A stretch of DNA of 64,000 nt from Tenacibaculum sp. AHE14PA (GCF_019278465.1 NZ_CP058983.1:868001-932000), one strand, 5' to 3'; numbered from the stretch's first letter, positions 52,225 through 62,433 are shown. Notes: generated by a model from the letters alone, not told the origin. Numbers and translations are program-made.

Positions 52225-53421
52225 TTAAGCTCCTAAAACTTCTGCAACTTTATCTGCTGCTTCTTGAAACTCAGTAGCAGAAATAATTTCCATTCCGCTA
52301 TTGTCAATTAATTCTTTTGCTTCTTTAGCATTTGTTCCTTGTAAACGACAAATAATAGGTACATTAATTCTGTCTCCCATACTTTTGTAAGCATCTACAA
52401 CTCCCTGAGCAACACGATCACAACGAACGATTCCTCCAAAAATGTTTACTAAAATTGCTTTTACGTTCGTATCTTTTAAGATAATTCCGAAAGCTTTTTC
52501 AACACGTTCCGCATCTGCAGTACCACCAACATCTAAAAAGTTAGCTGGTTCACCACCTGCTTGTTTAATTAAATCCATAGTTCCCATTGCTAAACCAGCT
52601 CCGTTTACCATACATCCAACATTACCATCTAAATCTACATAGTTTAAACCTGCAGCCTTCGCTTCTACTTCAATAGGATTTTCTTCACGAATATCACGCA
52701 TTGCAGCATAATCTTTATGACGATATAAAGCGTTTTCATCTAAAGTAACTTTAGCATCAACAGCCATTATTTTATCATCTGATGTTTTTAACACTGGGTT
52801 AATTTCGAACATTGCAGAATCTGATTTTACATACGCAGTATATAAAGCAGTAACAAACTTTGTCATTTCTTTTAATGCAGCACCACTTAAACCTAAGTTA
52901 AAAGCAATTTTACGTGCTTGAAAAGGCATTAATCCTAAAGCAGGATCAATTTCTTCTGTAAAAATTAAGTGTGGTGTTTCTTCAGCAACAGTTTCAATAT
53001 CCATACCACCTTCTGTAGAATACATAACCATGTTTCTACCAGTTGCACGGTTTAATAAAACTGACATATAATATTCATCTGGTTCACTTGCACCAGGGTA
53101 ATATACATCTTCACAGATTAAAACTTGGTTTACTAATTTACCTTCAGCTGAAGTTTGAGGAGTAATTAACATCATTCCTAAAATATCATTAGAAATACTT
53201 TTTACCTCATCTAAGTTTTTAGCCAACTTAACTCCACCACCTTTTCCACGACCACCTGCGTGTACTTGTGCCTTAATTACGTGCCAACCTGTACCTGTTT
53301 CTTCTGTTAATTTCTTTGCCGCTTCAACAGCTTCTTCTGGTGTATTTGCAACAACTCCGCGTTGAATACGAACCCCAAAACTGTTTAATATTTCTTTACC
53401 TTGATATTCGTGTAAGTTCAT
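52225..53421 (-). CDS. sucC: Succinate-CoA ligase (ADP-forming) subunit beta
   Basis: From ATG at 53421 the protein has 398 residues, the usual SucC length. MNLHEYQGKEILNSFGVRIQ opens the ATP-grasp domain, followed by HAGGRGKGGGVKLAKN, FEINPVLKT, MVNGAGLAMGTMDLIK and NIFGGIVRCDRVAQG. It forms the TCA-cycle enzyme with SucD, whose gene is not adjacent. A longer start at 53448 overlaps a -7 box (TATTTTTG on the minus strand, 53446-53453) and is rejected. Confidence 0.95.
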   Translation of the reverse strand: MNLHEYQGKEILNSFGVRIQRGVVANTPEEAVEAAKKLTEETGTGWHVIKAQVHAGGRGKGGGVKLAKNLDEVKSISNDILGMMLITPQTSAEGKLVNQVLICEDVYYPGASEPDEYYMSVLLNRATGRNMVMYSTEGGMDIETVAEETPHLIFTEEIDPALGLMPFQARKIAFNLGLSGAALKEMTKFVTALYTAYVKSDSAMFEINPVLKTSDDKIMAVDAKVTLDENALYRHKDYAAMRDIREENPIEVEAKAAGLNYVDLDGNVGCMVNGAGLAMGTMDLIKQAGGEPANFLDVGGTADAERVEKAFGIILKDTNVKAILVNIFGGIVRCDRVAQGVVDAYKSMGDRINVPIICRLQGTNAKEAKELIDNSGMEIISATEFQEAADKVAEVLGA

Positions 53422-53445
53422 TAGATATGAATTTTTAAAGTCGAA

Positions 53446-53453
53446 CAAAAATA
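53446..53453 (-). promoter_or_regulatory. -7 box of sucC
   Basis: Minus-strand TATTTTTG, 24 bp before ATG 53421. The -33 element is not clear. Confidence 0.5.
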
Positions 53454-53639
53454 CAAATTCAATTTATAATACATTACTATTTACAATAATTATTACAACT
53501 TTTATTTTCACATTTCTTTAACATTTTAACTGTAACAGTTCTTTTTTTAACATGTCTTTAAAGTAATTAACATGATTTTATGATTTACAGGCGTAATTCA
53601 TAAATATTTTCGCAAATTATTTTACGCTACAAACTAACT

Positions 53640-56102
53640 ATGTATAAAAGTACCACCTTACTATTTGTTATTTTGTTTTTTTCTAAAGGAGTTAAAGCTC
53701 AAGAAATTAATCAGAATAGAAAAAAAATGAACGCTACGCGCGTGTCTTCTCCCCCAAAGATTGACGGAATTATAAATGAAGCTTTATGGACCAACGTGCC
53801 TGTTGCAAAAGATTTTATAATGCTGCGCCCTACAAATGGCGAAAAAGCACCAAACACTCATAAAACAGAAGTTAAATTAGTGTACGATGATCAGGCTATT
53901 TATGTGAGTGCTAAAATGTATACACCCGATACTTCCTTAATACCTGCTGAATTTAACAGTAGAGACAATATTGGGAATTCTGATTTTTTTATGTTGATGA
54001 TAAACCCAAATGATGACGGGCAAAACCCTACTATGTTTATTGTAACAGCATCTGGCGTTCAGGTAGATTCGAAAGTTTCATCTGGAAATGAAGATTATAA
54101 TTGGAATGCCGTTTGGAAAAGCGCCATTAAAGTAAATGCCGATCATTGGGCTGTAGAAATGAAAATACCTTATCGTGCTTTGCGTTTTGCTAACAGACCA
54201 ATACAATCTTGGGGTGTAAATTTTCATAGAGAAGTTAAAAACTTAAATGCACGTTTTACTTGGAACCCTATTGATAACACACAAGGAAGCTGGACACAGT
54301 ATGATGGTTTAATTGAAAATTTTAAAAACATTACACCTCCTACTCGTTTAAATTTTTATCCATATGCATCAGCAACAACAACTTCTTTTGAAGGGAAAAC
54401 TGATTTTGACTGGAGTGTTGGTATGGATGTTAAATATGGTCTTACCGAAAATTTTACACTAGATGCGACTTTAATTCCTGATTTTGGGCAAGTTGGTTTT
54501 GATGATGTTAGTTTAAATTTAGGGCCTTTTGAACAGCAGTTTTCTGAACAAAGACAGTTTTTTACAGAAGGAACTGAGCTGTTTACCAAAGGTCGTTTAT
54601 TTTACTCTCGTCGAATTGGAGGCGCTCCCATTGCATCTGCTTCTGTAGATGAAAACACCGAAACCTTAATAGATTCTCCTGAAAAAGTTCAAATGCTAAA
54701 TGCTATAAAAATTTCTGGAAGAACAAAAAAAGGATTGGGTATTGGTTTTTTTAACGCAATTACCGACGTAACAGAAGCCAAAATTCAGAATAACGACACA
54801 AAAGAGATCAGAACAGAGGTTCTAAATCCATTTTCTAACTATAATATTTTAGTGCTAGATCAACAGTTTAATCAAAATTCATCAGTTACATTAATTAATA
54901 CCAATGTTACTAGAAATGGTAACTTTAGAGACGCAAACGTTTCTGGTTTACTATGGCATGTTGAGGATAAAGGAAGTAATTACAATATTGATGGTTCTTT
55001 TAAAATGAGTAATATTTATGACGATGAAGACAACCCTAACACCGGTTATACTTTTGATACTAGTGTAGGTAAACAATCTGGTAATTGGAGAGGTGAAATT
55101 GGTTATAATTTTGAAAATAAAGATTTTAATCCAAATGATTTAGGTATTTTATTTAACAATAACGAACAAACTCTTTATGGTTTTGCTTCTTATGAAACGT
55201 TAAAACCTAAGGGAATATTTAATAGCTACAGAATAAGTACATCCTACAATATTAATTTCTTACATGAATCAGGTACGTATATTGGTAGATATCAAAATTT
55301 ATCTTTTCGTGCACAAACCAAAAATCGTTTTGGTTTTGGTGGAAACATAAACTACAATAGTGAAAGTAAAGATTTTAACGAACCAAGGCAAGGTAACACA
55401 AGTGGTATCTATTTTAAAAGACCACAAAGAGTAAATATTAATCATTGGGGATCTACTGATTACAGAAAAAAGTTTGCCATAGATTATGATTGGTATTACA
55501 ACTTTTTTAAAGACAATCCTAAAGAAGGTTATGGATTTAGAGTATCACCAAGATACCGATTTAATAATAAATTTTCTTTAATTTATGCCTTTAGGTATAA
55601 TCAAACTAATAACGATCAGGGTTTTACTACCGAAGTTAGTCAGAGCGACATAGATGAAAACGCTACGCTTGCACCTTTTTTAGATGAAACAATATTCGGA
55701 CAAAGAGATTGGACCACTTATAATAATTCTTTAACAGGTAAATATAGTTTTAGTACAAGATCATCTCTTTCGATGTCTTTTAGACATAATTGGAGTAAAG
55801 TACCTTATGAAAACCAATATTATACTTTAGGTAACGAAGGTGAATTAATACCGAGTGATTACAATGATAACAATGATACAAATTTTAATAGTTGGAATTT
55901 AGATGTAAATTATTTGTGGCAATTTGCTCCTGGTAGTCAATTAATTGCTTTTTACAGAAATTCTATATCAAACTTTAATGATAATGCAAATCAGAACTTT
56001 TCTGAGAATTTAAATTCTCTTTTAAAAGAGTCTAACCGACATACATTTTCTGTTCGTTTTGTGTATTTTATCGACTACAACAACTTGAAAAACATTTTTT
56101 AA
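53640..56102 (+). CDS. DUF5916 outer-membrane protein with N-terminal carbohydrate-binding-like domain
   Basis: The 820-residue protein has a signal peptide (MYKSTTLLFVILFFSKGVKA). Residues 28-215 form a family-9-like binding domain (PPKIDGIINEALWTNVPVAK, DDQAIYVSAKMYTPD, WAVEMKIPYRALRF). A C-terminal barrel of about 600 residues of alternating strands follows, with the DUF5916 signature YPYASA, DATLIPDFGQVGFDDVSLNL, EQRQFFTEGTELF and GRLFYSRRIGG. The outer-membrane location is clear. The ligand could be a sugar or metal, which is not decided. Confidence 0.92.
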   Translation: MYKSTTLLFVILFFSKGVKAQEINQNRKKMNATRVSSPPKIDGIINEALWTNVPVAKDFIMLRPTNGEKAPNTHKTEVKLVYDDQAIYVSAKMYTPDTSLIPAEFNSRDNIGNSDFFMLMINPNDDGQNPTMFIVTASGVQVDSKVSSGNEDYNWNAVWKSAIKVNADHWAVEMKIPYRALRFANRPIQSWGVNFHREVKNLNARFTWNPIDNTQGSWTQYDGLIENFKNITPPTRLNFYPYASATTTSFEGKTDFDWSVGMDVKYGLTENFTLDATLIPDFGQVGFDDVSLNLGPFEQQFSEQRQFFTEGTELFTKGRLFYSRRIGGAPIASASVDENTETLIDSPEKVQMLNAIKISGRTKKGLGIGFFNAITDVTEAKIQNNDTKEIRTEVLNPFSNYNILVLDQQFNQNSSVTLINTNVTRNGNFRDANVSGLLWHVEDKGSNYNIDGSFKMSNIYDDEDNPNTGYTFDTSVGKQSGNWRGEIGYNFENKDFNPNDLGILFNNNEQTLYGFASYETLKPKGIFNSYRISTSYNINFLHESGTYIGRYQNLSFRAQTKNRFGFGGNINYNSESKDFNEPRQGNTSGIYFKRPQRVNINHWGSTDYRKKFAIDYDWYYNFFKDNPKEGYGFRVSPRYRFNNKFSLIYAFRYNQTNNDQGFTTEVSQSDIDENATLAPFLDETIFGQRDWTTYNNSLTGKYSFSTRSSLSMSFRHNWSKVPYENQYYTLGNEGELIPSDYNDNNDTNFNSWNLDVNYLWQFAPGSQLIAFYRNSISNFNDNANQNFSENLNSLLKESNRHTFSVRFVYFIDYNNLKNIF

Positions 56103-56120
56103 CTTCTTATATATAACTTG

Positions 56121-56159
56121 AAATCAGATAACCTTTAAACGTTATCTGATTTCTTTTTT
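56121..56159 (+). terminator. Terminator after the DUF5916 gene
   Basis: AAATCAGATAAC pairs with GTTATCTGATTT, followed by CTTTTTT. Confidence 0.92.
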
Positions 56160-56187
56160 ATACATTCGTTACATTGAATATATAACT

Positions 56188-56850
56188 ATGATTATTGCTA
56201 AAAACATCCATAAACATTATGGAGAAGTTGAAATTTTAAAAGGTGTTAATCTTCATATTAAAAAAGGAGAAATTGTAGCTATTGTTGGTCCTTCGGGAGC
56301 AGGAAAAACTACATTACTTCAAATTTTAGGAACCTTAGATAAACCTCAAGTAAATAAAAACTATGAGTTATTGGTTAACAATAGTGCTATAAAAGGTTTA
56401 AGTGACAAAGAAGTTTCGTCTTTTAGAAACAAACACATTGGTTTTATTTTTCAATTTCATCAATTACTACCTGAATTTACAGCTTTAGAAAACGTTTGTA
56501 TTCCTGCTTTTATTGGTGGCAAATCTAAAATAACTACCGAAAAAAGGGCTAAAGAATTATTGTCTTTCTTAGGCTTGTCACATAGAGAAAACCACAAACC
56601 TAATGAACTTTCTGGCGGTGAGCAACAGCGTGTAGCGGTTGCTAGAGCCTTAATAAATGAACCTTCAGTTATTTTTGCTGATGAACCTTCTGGTAATTTA
56701 GATTCTACTTCTGCAGAAAACTTACACAACTTATTTTTTGAGTTAAGAGATAAATTCGGACAAACTTTTGTACTGGTTACCCACAACAAAGAATTGGCTA
56801 AAATGGCCGATCGTACTTTAACTATGAAAGATGGAGTCATTGTAGGTTAA
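56188..56850 (+). CDS. lolD: LolD-like ABC transporter ATP-binding protein
   Basis: The 220-residue ATPase has Walker [10 protein letters not shown] (about residue 34-42), Q-loop [16 protein letters not shown], signature [15 protein letters not shown] and Walker [14 protein letters not shown]. [15 protein letters not shown] is a marker of the MacB/LolD group. LolD powers release of lipoproteins from the inner membrane, with a LolCE permease that is not adjacent. Single gene between DUF5916 and CPBP genes. Confidence 0.88.
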   Translation: MIIAKNIHKHYGEVEILKGVNLHIKKGEIVAIVGPSGAGKTTLLQILGTLDKPQVNKNYELLVNNSAIKGLSDKEVSSFRNKHIGFIFQFHQLLPEFTALENVCIPAFIGGKSKITTEKRAKELLSFLGLSHRENHKPNELSGGEQQRVAVARALINEPSVIFADEPSGNLDSTSAENLHNLFFELRDKFGQTFVLVTHNKELAKMADRTLTMKDGVIVG

Positions 56851-56898
56851 TGTAACAAACTAATCTTTTTTACTACTAACAAGTAAATAAAGTTTATT

Positions 56899-57450
56899 AT
56901 GAAAGATACATTTAAAGAATTAGTTGGGTACTTAAAAAACCCGGTATTAGAAAAAGATACAAATCAAGAGAATTCTTATCGATTCAAAAAATTCTTGCAT
57001 TTACTTATTATTAGCATACTTACAGGTGCAGCTTTAACACCTTTATTTGCTTTAATAGAGTATTTGGGTTTAGTTGACATGAATACGCATGCCATGGAAG
57101 ATTTAATGAAAAGAATGTCTAAAATAAAAGTCTTTTTATATGCAGGAATAGCGGCCCCTTTATTAGAAGAATTATTATTTAGAGCTCCTATTACATTATT
57201 TAAAAGTAAGAAATATTTTAAAGTAGTTTTTTATGCCTTCGCTTTAATTTTTGGATTTATCCATTTATCTAATTTCGGAATAACAACAAATGTACTTTTA
57301 CTTGCGCCTATTTTAGTAGCACCGCAGATTATACTAGGCGGTTATTTAGGTTTTATTAGAGTTCGCTTCGGTTTAACCTGGAGTATGCTTTTACACGCTA
57401 GTTATAATGTGTTTTTTGTTTTAATTACTTTTACTACTGATTTAATGTAA
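56899..57450 (+). CDS. CPBP-family intramembrane metalloprotease
   Basis: The 183-residue protein has about four to five membrane helices. The CPBP/Abi signature is visible: the first motif LLEELLFRAPI (EExxxR) at about residue 93, the second FGFIHLSNF (FxxxH) and the third HASYNVFF (HxxxN). The family includes CAAX prenyl proteases and bacteriocin-immunity proteins. The substrate is unknown. It lies 48 bp after the lolD-like gene. Confidence 0.9.
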   Translation: MKDTFKELVGYLKNPVLEKDTNQENSYRFKKFLHLLIISILTGAALTPLFALIEYLGLVDMNTHAMEDLMKRMSKIKVFLYAGIAAPLLEELLFRAPITLFKSKKYFKVVFYAFALIFGFIHLSNFGITTNVLLLAPILVAPQIILGGYLGFIRVRFGLTWSMLLHASYNVFFVLITFTTDLM

Positions 57451-57479
57451 AAAATAGCACATATAAATGTGCTATTTTA
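57448..57479 (+). terminator. Terminator after the CPBP gene
   Basis: AAAATAGCACAT pairs with ATGTGCTATTTT around a short loop. The U-tract is short. Confidence 0.8.
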
Positions 57480-57482
57480 AGA

Positions 57483-57620
57483 ACAACCTACTGAGAATTT
57501 TTTACTAAAACCTTTTAATTTTCATAACATTTAAAAGTTAAGATAAATCCCCTTTTTTTTATCTTTTACACTTCATTGATGATATTCTTAAAAGTATCTT
57601 TTTTATTAACAGTAGGTTGT
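57483..57620. repeat. 11-bp inverted repeats flanking 116 bp
   Basis: ACAACCTACTG (57483-57493) and CAGTAGGTTGT (57610-57620) are perfect complements. The interior contains AAGATAA and TTATCTT around a T-rich loop. It could be a decayed insertion or a structured RNA at the 3' end of the lipoprotein gene; nothing decides. Confidence 0.45.
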
Positions 57621-57627
57621 TGTTTTA

Positions 57628-58104
57628 TTACTTTCTTACTGTTTCCTCATCATTATCAGAATACTCTTTTTGATAAAATTTCTTAAAGTAACCTGCATAC
57701 CCGGAAACAGTTACATTAATTTGCTTAAACAAAATATAATTCTTTATCTCTACAACATAATTAGGATGAACAATAATGTCTGCTCCTGAATTATGTAAAG
57801 CATTATAAGCTGCTGAAGATTTTGTTTTATTTTCTCTGGCATTTAAAATTCCTGATAATTTAGACTCTGATGAATATGACATTCCATCTGCAAACTTATT
57901 ATCTCCATTTACTCTAAATAATAAAAAGTAAGAAGATGTTGATTTTCCTACTAGTTTTTTATCCATGTCAATATCAACATTTGCTCTGATAGGGTTTATC
58001 TCTGCTTTAGGAGCATACATTGGTATAGATGACACCCCTGTTCTTAAAGAAGAACAACTAGCCAATGTTAATAATAGTAATGTAAAAAGTAATGTTTTTT
58101 TCAT
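57628..58104 (-). CDS. Unrecognised lipoprotein
   Basis: The 158-residue product has a lipoprotein signal (MKKTLLFTLLLLTLASC, lipobox LASC, Cys 17). The mature part has the pattern SVKAE-like strands: INPIRANVDIDMDKKLVGKS, SSYFLLFRVNG, AAYNALHNSGADIIVHPNYV, VEIKNYILFKQINVTVSGYA. DIIVHPNYV and VSGYAGY recall small surface lipoproteins in flavobacteria. No named family. It stands alone on the minus strand. Confidence 0.65.
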   Translation of the reverse strand: MKKTLLFTLLLLTLASCSSLRTGVSSIPMYAPKAEINPIRANVDIDMDKKLVGKSTSSYFLLFRVNGDNKFADGMSYSSESKLSGILNARENKTKSSAAYNALHNSGADIIVHPNYVVEIKNYILFKQINVTVSGYAGYFKKFYQKEYSDNDEETVRK

Positions 58105-58124
58105 TTTATTTATTTTAAAGTTTC

Positions 58125-58179
58125 CTCAAAGAAAAAGAAATAAAACACATATTTTTTCGCTACTTATTTAACGCATAGG
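58125..58179 (-). repeat. Fossil copy of the 3' end of the sensor-kinase gene
   Basis: The 23-bp string starting TCAAAGAAAAAGAAATAAAA (58125-58147) recurs exactly at 58565-58587, and TTATTTAACG after it recurs at the 3' end of the kinase gene. It is likely what remains of a duplicated or deleted kinase paralogue. Confidence 0.6.
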
Positions 58180-58314
58180 TTTTTACAGTAATCGTTCTAT
58201 TTTTCTTATAAAGTAGTTTTAGCGATTTAGTTTATCATAACTATAACTAGCAAAAACCTACACTGATTGTACATTGGTTATCTGATAAGAAAACCCATTA
58301 AAATGTTTTACTAC

Positions 58315-58428
58315 TTAAACTTTTTTAAGCCAGTAGATAACACCTCCATGTATTACAGGTATAATTAAAAACTTAACCGTTACTAAACTATTAGATGTTC
58401 TTTTTCTTCTGTGTAATGATATTTCCAT
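58315..58428 (-). CDS. Possible 37-aa basic membrane peptide
   Basis: ATG at 58426-58428 (minus strand) opens MEISLHRRKRTSNSLVTVKF, then LIIPVIHGGVIYWLKKV. It has a basic N-terminus and one short hydrophobic helix. It lies between the kinase gene and its fossil copy. There is no family assignment, and it may be chance. The rest of 58105-58598 shows no larger gene. Confidence 0.3.
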   Translation of the reverse strand: MEISLHRRKRTSNSLVTVKFLIIPVIHGGVIYWLKKV

Positions 58429-58598
58429 AAGCTCTTTTTTATTTTTAGAATTAAAATTCTACTGATAGCATATAAAGCAAAAAACTATTCCCCCTAGCAC
58501 AGTTTTAGTTCACTTTTAATATTAAATAAGAAATTTTTATTGAATCAACAGTAGATGTTATACTTCAAAGAAAAAGAAATAAAACACTTATTTTATTA

Positions 58599-61500
58599 CT
58601 AATTATTTAACGTACGCATTTTTAAAGTTACCGTTACTACCGTACCTTTTAAAGCTATTGATGTTATTGCTAGCGAGTCCTCTGGTAGGTTTAATAAATG
58701 TAAACGCTCTTTTACCAACTTAATTCCTTTTGATTTACTTTTTGTACTATTAGCATCAAAGCCGCTACCATTATCCGTAATTTCACAAATTAGTGAATCA
58801 TTATTTTGGGTAAATTCTATTGTTAATAATGGTTTTTCAACTTTAATATTAAAGGCATGTTTAAATACGTTCTCTATTATTGGCTGCAATAACATTGGTG
58901 GAACTGCAATTTCTTCTGTATCTAAATTATTAGAAATTATTGAAGTATGAATTTTAGTTTGAAAACGTAAATTTTCTAACTCAATGTACGTTTGCAAATA
59001 ACTAATTTCTTCTGCTAAACTAATATATTGAAGTGATGAATTATAAAGTGTTTTTCGTATTAATTTAGAGAACTCTCCCATATATTTTAATGAATTATCG
59101 ATATCGTTATCAATAATAAAATTCTGGATAGAGTTCATTGCATTGAAAATAAAATGAGGATTCATTTGACTTTGTAAAGCTTCTATTTTAGTTCCTGATA
59201 CTCTTTTATAAATAGCTTCTTTTAAAACTTCTTCTTTTTTAATTCTTCTAACTCTAATCTTATAAATACTATAAAGAACAAATAGTACAACAATTATACA
59301 AATACACATAAACCACCATGTTTTCCAAAAAGGAGGAAGTATCGTTATTTCTAATATATTTTCAGCATAGGTTTGACCAGTACTGTAATCTTTAACTTCT
59401 ACTATTACATTATAATTACCATTTTTTAAATAGTTTAAATGTATTGTATTATCAACAGTCCAATTACTCCATTTACTATTTTCAATAGAAGTTATTTTAT
59501 ACCTATATTTTAATTTATTAGGATACGGATGGTTTTTAACCACATATGTAAAAGATATTGTATTTCTATTATATGGTAGTTCTATCGTTTTTTTAAAGTA
59601 TTGAAACCAATGATAATTATACGAAGCTATTTTCTCATAATTTACCTGTATATCTGTAATACTAAAATTATATGTTTTTGCTTTATGATTCGCTATAACT
59701 TTATCTAAATCTATATCGTAATATCCAATTTCGCTTCCAACCAATAATTTATTTTTAGCTATAACTGCCGATGTAAATAATGTATTATTTAAACCCTGCT
59801 CTTTATCTAAAAAAGTGATATTATCATCCTTATAAAGATTAATTCCTCTTTCGGTTCCTATAATTAAATAATCATTATATATTTTTAAAAATAAGATACT
59901 ATTACCTATAATATTTTTATTTTTAATAGTTTTTACTACTTTAAAATAATCTAAGGTTTCAGTTATAAAAACATCACCTCTAGAGGTACCTATTACTAAT
60001 TGATCTTGATTATTAACAACAGCTTGAGTGAGTTCTTTTTCATCCCAAATATCATTTTTTAGAAATGAAATAAATTTTTCGTTTTGATATTTATAAAGAC
60101 CTGAAGATTTTGATAAGAAATATAACTGATTGTTTACTTTCTCAATCGAAACAACATCTCTAGGATTCTCTTTATTTTTAAGATCAAAAATGATTGTTTC
60201 TACCTTTTTATGAAGATTTTCTAATGCATAAACATGTGAGTAAGGTCTTTGAAAAAAAGCAGCATTTTTTGATGTAAAGTAAAACGAATCTGTGTAAATA
60301 GGTAAATATTTTTCTATTGAGTTCTGTTCAGACAGTTTAAATAATCCAATTGTAGTATTAACCCATATATCATCATTAATTTTTTTAATACTTCTGAATT
60401 CTATATTTTTAAGACTATTGTTTTGAAATTGACCCCTTGCATCTTCTTCAGATATTAGTGTTTTATTATGATTAAAAAAATAGTTTTTTTTTGAATAAAA
60501 ATCTTTAGGTAAAATATAACTAGTACTATTTTTTGATTTTATGTATAATCCTTTTTCTGATAAAACATAAGTTATAGTATCTTTAACTTCTATGTCTATA
60601 ACATTTTTAACCTCATTAAAAAAGGCTATTTCTTTATTCAAATTAACTTTAAACACTCCTTTATCTAAAGTACCAACATATAAATTATTATTGCTTTTAT
60701 CATAATCAATACACCATTGTTTGGTGCTCTTAATATTTAACAAAGTGTTTTGCTTTGATACCGGTTTATTAGATACTTCATAAAGTCCGCCAGTAGGATA
60801 ATTGATCCCATCTGCAACTCCGTAGATATTTTGTTTATTATCAGCTGTATAACTCCAAAAAACGCTATTTCCAAACTCACTAGTTGGTTTAATTCCGCTT
60901 ATATAATCTTGAATATTAAATTTCTTAATAGATTTGTTTTTGTAAGCAAACCCATCAAAACTAACGAACAACGCGTTATCCAACTTAAATATCGAAAAAA
61001 CACTATTATATTTATGGTGTAAAAAGATTAGTTTCTTATTATTTTTATCGTATTTCCATAAACCACTTCGGTAAGTTTGAATATAAACTTCGTTTTCATA
61101 TACAAAGAAGCCCATTACTTGAAACCTATCATCTTTTTCATACACTAAATTTGTAATACTCTTAGAATTAATATCTATAACAGATACACCGTTTTTTGTA
61201 CCTACAAAAACATCTTCTTTATAAGAAAACAACTTACGAATATGGTTATTAATTAATCCGCTTGATGTGTTTAAGACTGAAAAATTTTTACCATCAAAAA
61301 AAGTTAAACCTCCTCCATAACTTCCAAACCACATGTTTTTATTACTATCTTCTTCAATAGCCCAACAATTATTATATGCTAAACCATCTTCCTCATAAAA
61401 ATTTGTGATTACATCATTGTTAATTTTGGAAATGCCAGCACCAGTACCCACCCACAAAAAACCTCTACTATCTTTTTTTATAGCATAAATACTTTTATTA

Positions 61501-61613
61501 GGTAAACCATCTAAAGTAGTATAGTTTTTAGAAGTATATGTTTGTGTAAATGCTAACTGATAGCACAACAAACAAACAAAAATTAGTAGTTTATTTTTTA
61601 TGAAGTATCGCAT
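58599..61613 (-). CDS. Two-component regulator propeller sensor histidine kinase (LytS-type core)
   Basis: The 1004-residue protein has a signal peptide (about residues 1-23), then many two-component-regulator-propeller repeats such as NKSIYAIKKDSRGFLWVGTG and NNCWAIEEDSNKNMWFGSYG, a Y_Y_Y domain at about 690-755 (YRYKITSIENSKWSNW), one membrane helix (about 765-785) and a His_kinase core with the phosphoacceptor-site motif LQSQMNPHFIFNAMNSIQNF at about 815-835. The ATP domain ends with ITDNGSGFD and KGIKLVKERL. It probably senses a polysaccharide or other periplasmic ligand. Its gene overlaps the regulator gene by 23 bp. Confidence 0.9.
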   Translation of the reverse strand: MRYFIKNKLLIFVCLLCYQLAFTQTYTSKNYTTLDGLPNKSIYAIKKDSRGFLWVGTGAGISKINNDVITNFYEEDGLAYNNCWAIEEDSNKNMWFGSYGGGLTFFDGKNFSVLNTSSGLINNHIRKLFSYKEDVFVGTKNGVSVIDINSKSITNLVYEKDDRFQVMGFFVYENEVYIQTYRSGLWKYDKNNKKLIFLHHKYNSVFSIFKLDNALFVSFDGFAYKNKSIKKFNIQDYISGIKPTSEFGNSVFWSYTADNKQNIYGVADGINYPTGGLYEVSNKPVSKQNTLLNIKSTKQWCIDYDKSNNNLYVGTLDKGVFKVNLNKEIAFFNEVKNVIDIEVKDTITYVLSEKGLYIKSKNSTSYILPKDFYSKKNYFFNHNKTLISEEDARGQFQNNSLKNIEFRSIKKINDDIWVNTTIGLFKLSEQNSIEKYLPIYTDSFYFTSKNAAFFQRPYSHVYALENLHKKVETIIFDLKNKENPRDVVSIEKVNNQLYFLSKSSGLYKYQNEKFISFLKNDIWDEKELTQAVVNNQDQLVIGTSRGDVFITETLDYFKVVKTIKNKNIIGNSILFLKIYNDYLIIGTERGINLYKDDNITFLDKEQGLNNTLFTSAVIAKNKLLVGSEIGYYDIDLDKVIANHKAKTYNFSITDIQVNYEKIASYNYHWFQYFKKTIELPYNRNTISFTYVVKNHPYPNKLKYRYKITSIENSKWSNWTVDNTIHLNYLKNGNYNVIVEVKDYSTGQTYAENILEITILPPFWKTWWFMCICIIVVLFVLYSIYKIRVRRIKKEEVLKEAIYKRVSGTKIEALQSQMNPHFIFNAMNSIQNFIIDNDIDNSLKYMGEFSKLIRKTLYNSSLQYISLAEEISYLQTYIELENLRFQTKIHTSIISNNLDTEEIAVPPMLLQPIIENVFKHAFNIKVEKPLLTIEFTQNNDSLICEITDNGSGFDANSTKSKSKGIKLVKERLHLLNLPEDSLAITSIALKGTVVTVTLKMRTLNN

Positions 61614-62346
61614 TTAAAAAGCTTTCTTTTTTTCTTGATGCTATTGGTAGCTGTTCTCCGTTATTTAATTCTAAATATAAATCTACCGTTTTATTAAAAC
61701 GAACAACATGGTTTAAGTTTACTAAGTACGATTTATGAATTCGATGAAAATTAGTTTTCGGCAATAATTCATCAATATATTTTAATGTTTTAGACAACGT
61801 TATTTTTTTACCGTTTACAAGCGTTACAGAACTGTAATTACTATCTGCTTGGCAGTATAATATTTTATTAGGATTTACAATTTCATAACCCGAATCTGTT
61901 GGTAAGGCTATTTTATTAAAATTAGTATCACCTATATCTATTTGATTTAATATCTCTTTTAAATTACTATCCTGAACGTTATTTTTTAATGTTAGCTTAT
62001 AACGTTTAACCGTTTCTAACAAATCTATATAGTTTATAGGCTTTAATAAATAATCTAAAGCGTTTTCTTTAATTGCTTTTATAGCATGCTCAGAATACGC
62101 TGTTGTAAAAATAACATCAAACTTTCTTTTTTCAATTTCTTTTAATAATTGAAATCCGTTTTTATTAGGCATTTCTATATCTAAAAAAACTAATTCAGGT
62201 TCGTGCTTCTCAATAGCTACAATAGCTGTATCAACGCTTTCGCATTTATCAAGTATTAAAAACTGATTTGGTAAATATCTATTTAATAACTTTTCTAAAA
62301 ACTCTCTAGCATTGTATTCATCATCAACAATAATTGTTTTTATCAT
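61591..62346 (-). CDS. LytTR-type response regulator
   Basis: The 251-residue protein has a receiver domain (IIVDDEYNAREFLEKLL, phosphoacceptor Asp in LVFLDIEMPNKNGF, TTAYS, Lys in YLLKPI) and a C-terminal LytTR DNA-binding domain (ILYCQADSNYSSVTLVNGKK, FHRIHKSYLVNLNHVVRFNK). It is the cognate partner of the overlapping propeller kinase. It lies first in the operon and its start is the likely transcription entry. Confidence 0.92.
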   Translation of the reverse strand: MIKTIIVDDEYNAREFLEKLLNRYLPNQFLILDKCESVDTAIVAIEKHEPELVFLDIEMPNKNGFQLLKEIEKRKFDVIFTTAYSEHAIKAIKENALDYLLKPINYIDLLETVKRYKLTLKNNVQDSNLKEILNQIDIGDTNFNKIALPTDSGYEIVNPNKILYCQADSNYSSVTLVNGKKITLSKTLKYIDELLPKTNFHRIHKSYLVNLNHVVRFNKTVDLYLELNNGEQLPIASRKKESFLNAILHKK

Positions 62347-62433
62347 AGCTGTAAATTTAGTTTATTAGAGATCTTATACATTTCTGAATTAGTTTACGCT
62401 GCAAATAGCCGTTTTAAAGTTATTCTAATTATT

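Noticed and set aside
53422..53448. Longer sucC start at 53448
   Set aside because: It overlaps the -7 box at 53446-53453 and adds residues not found in the family.
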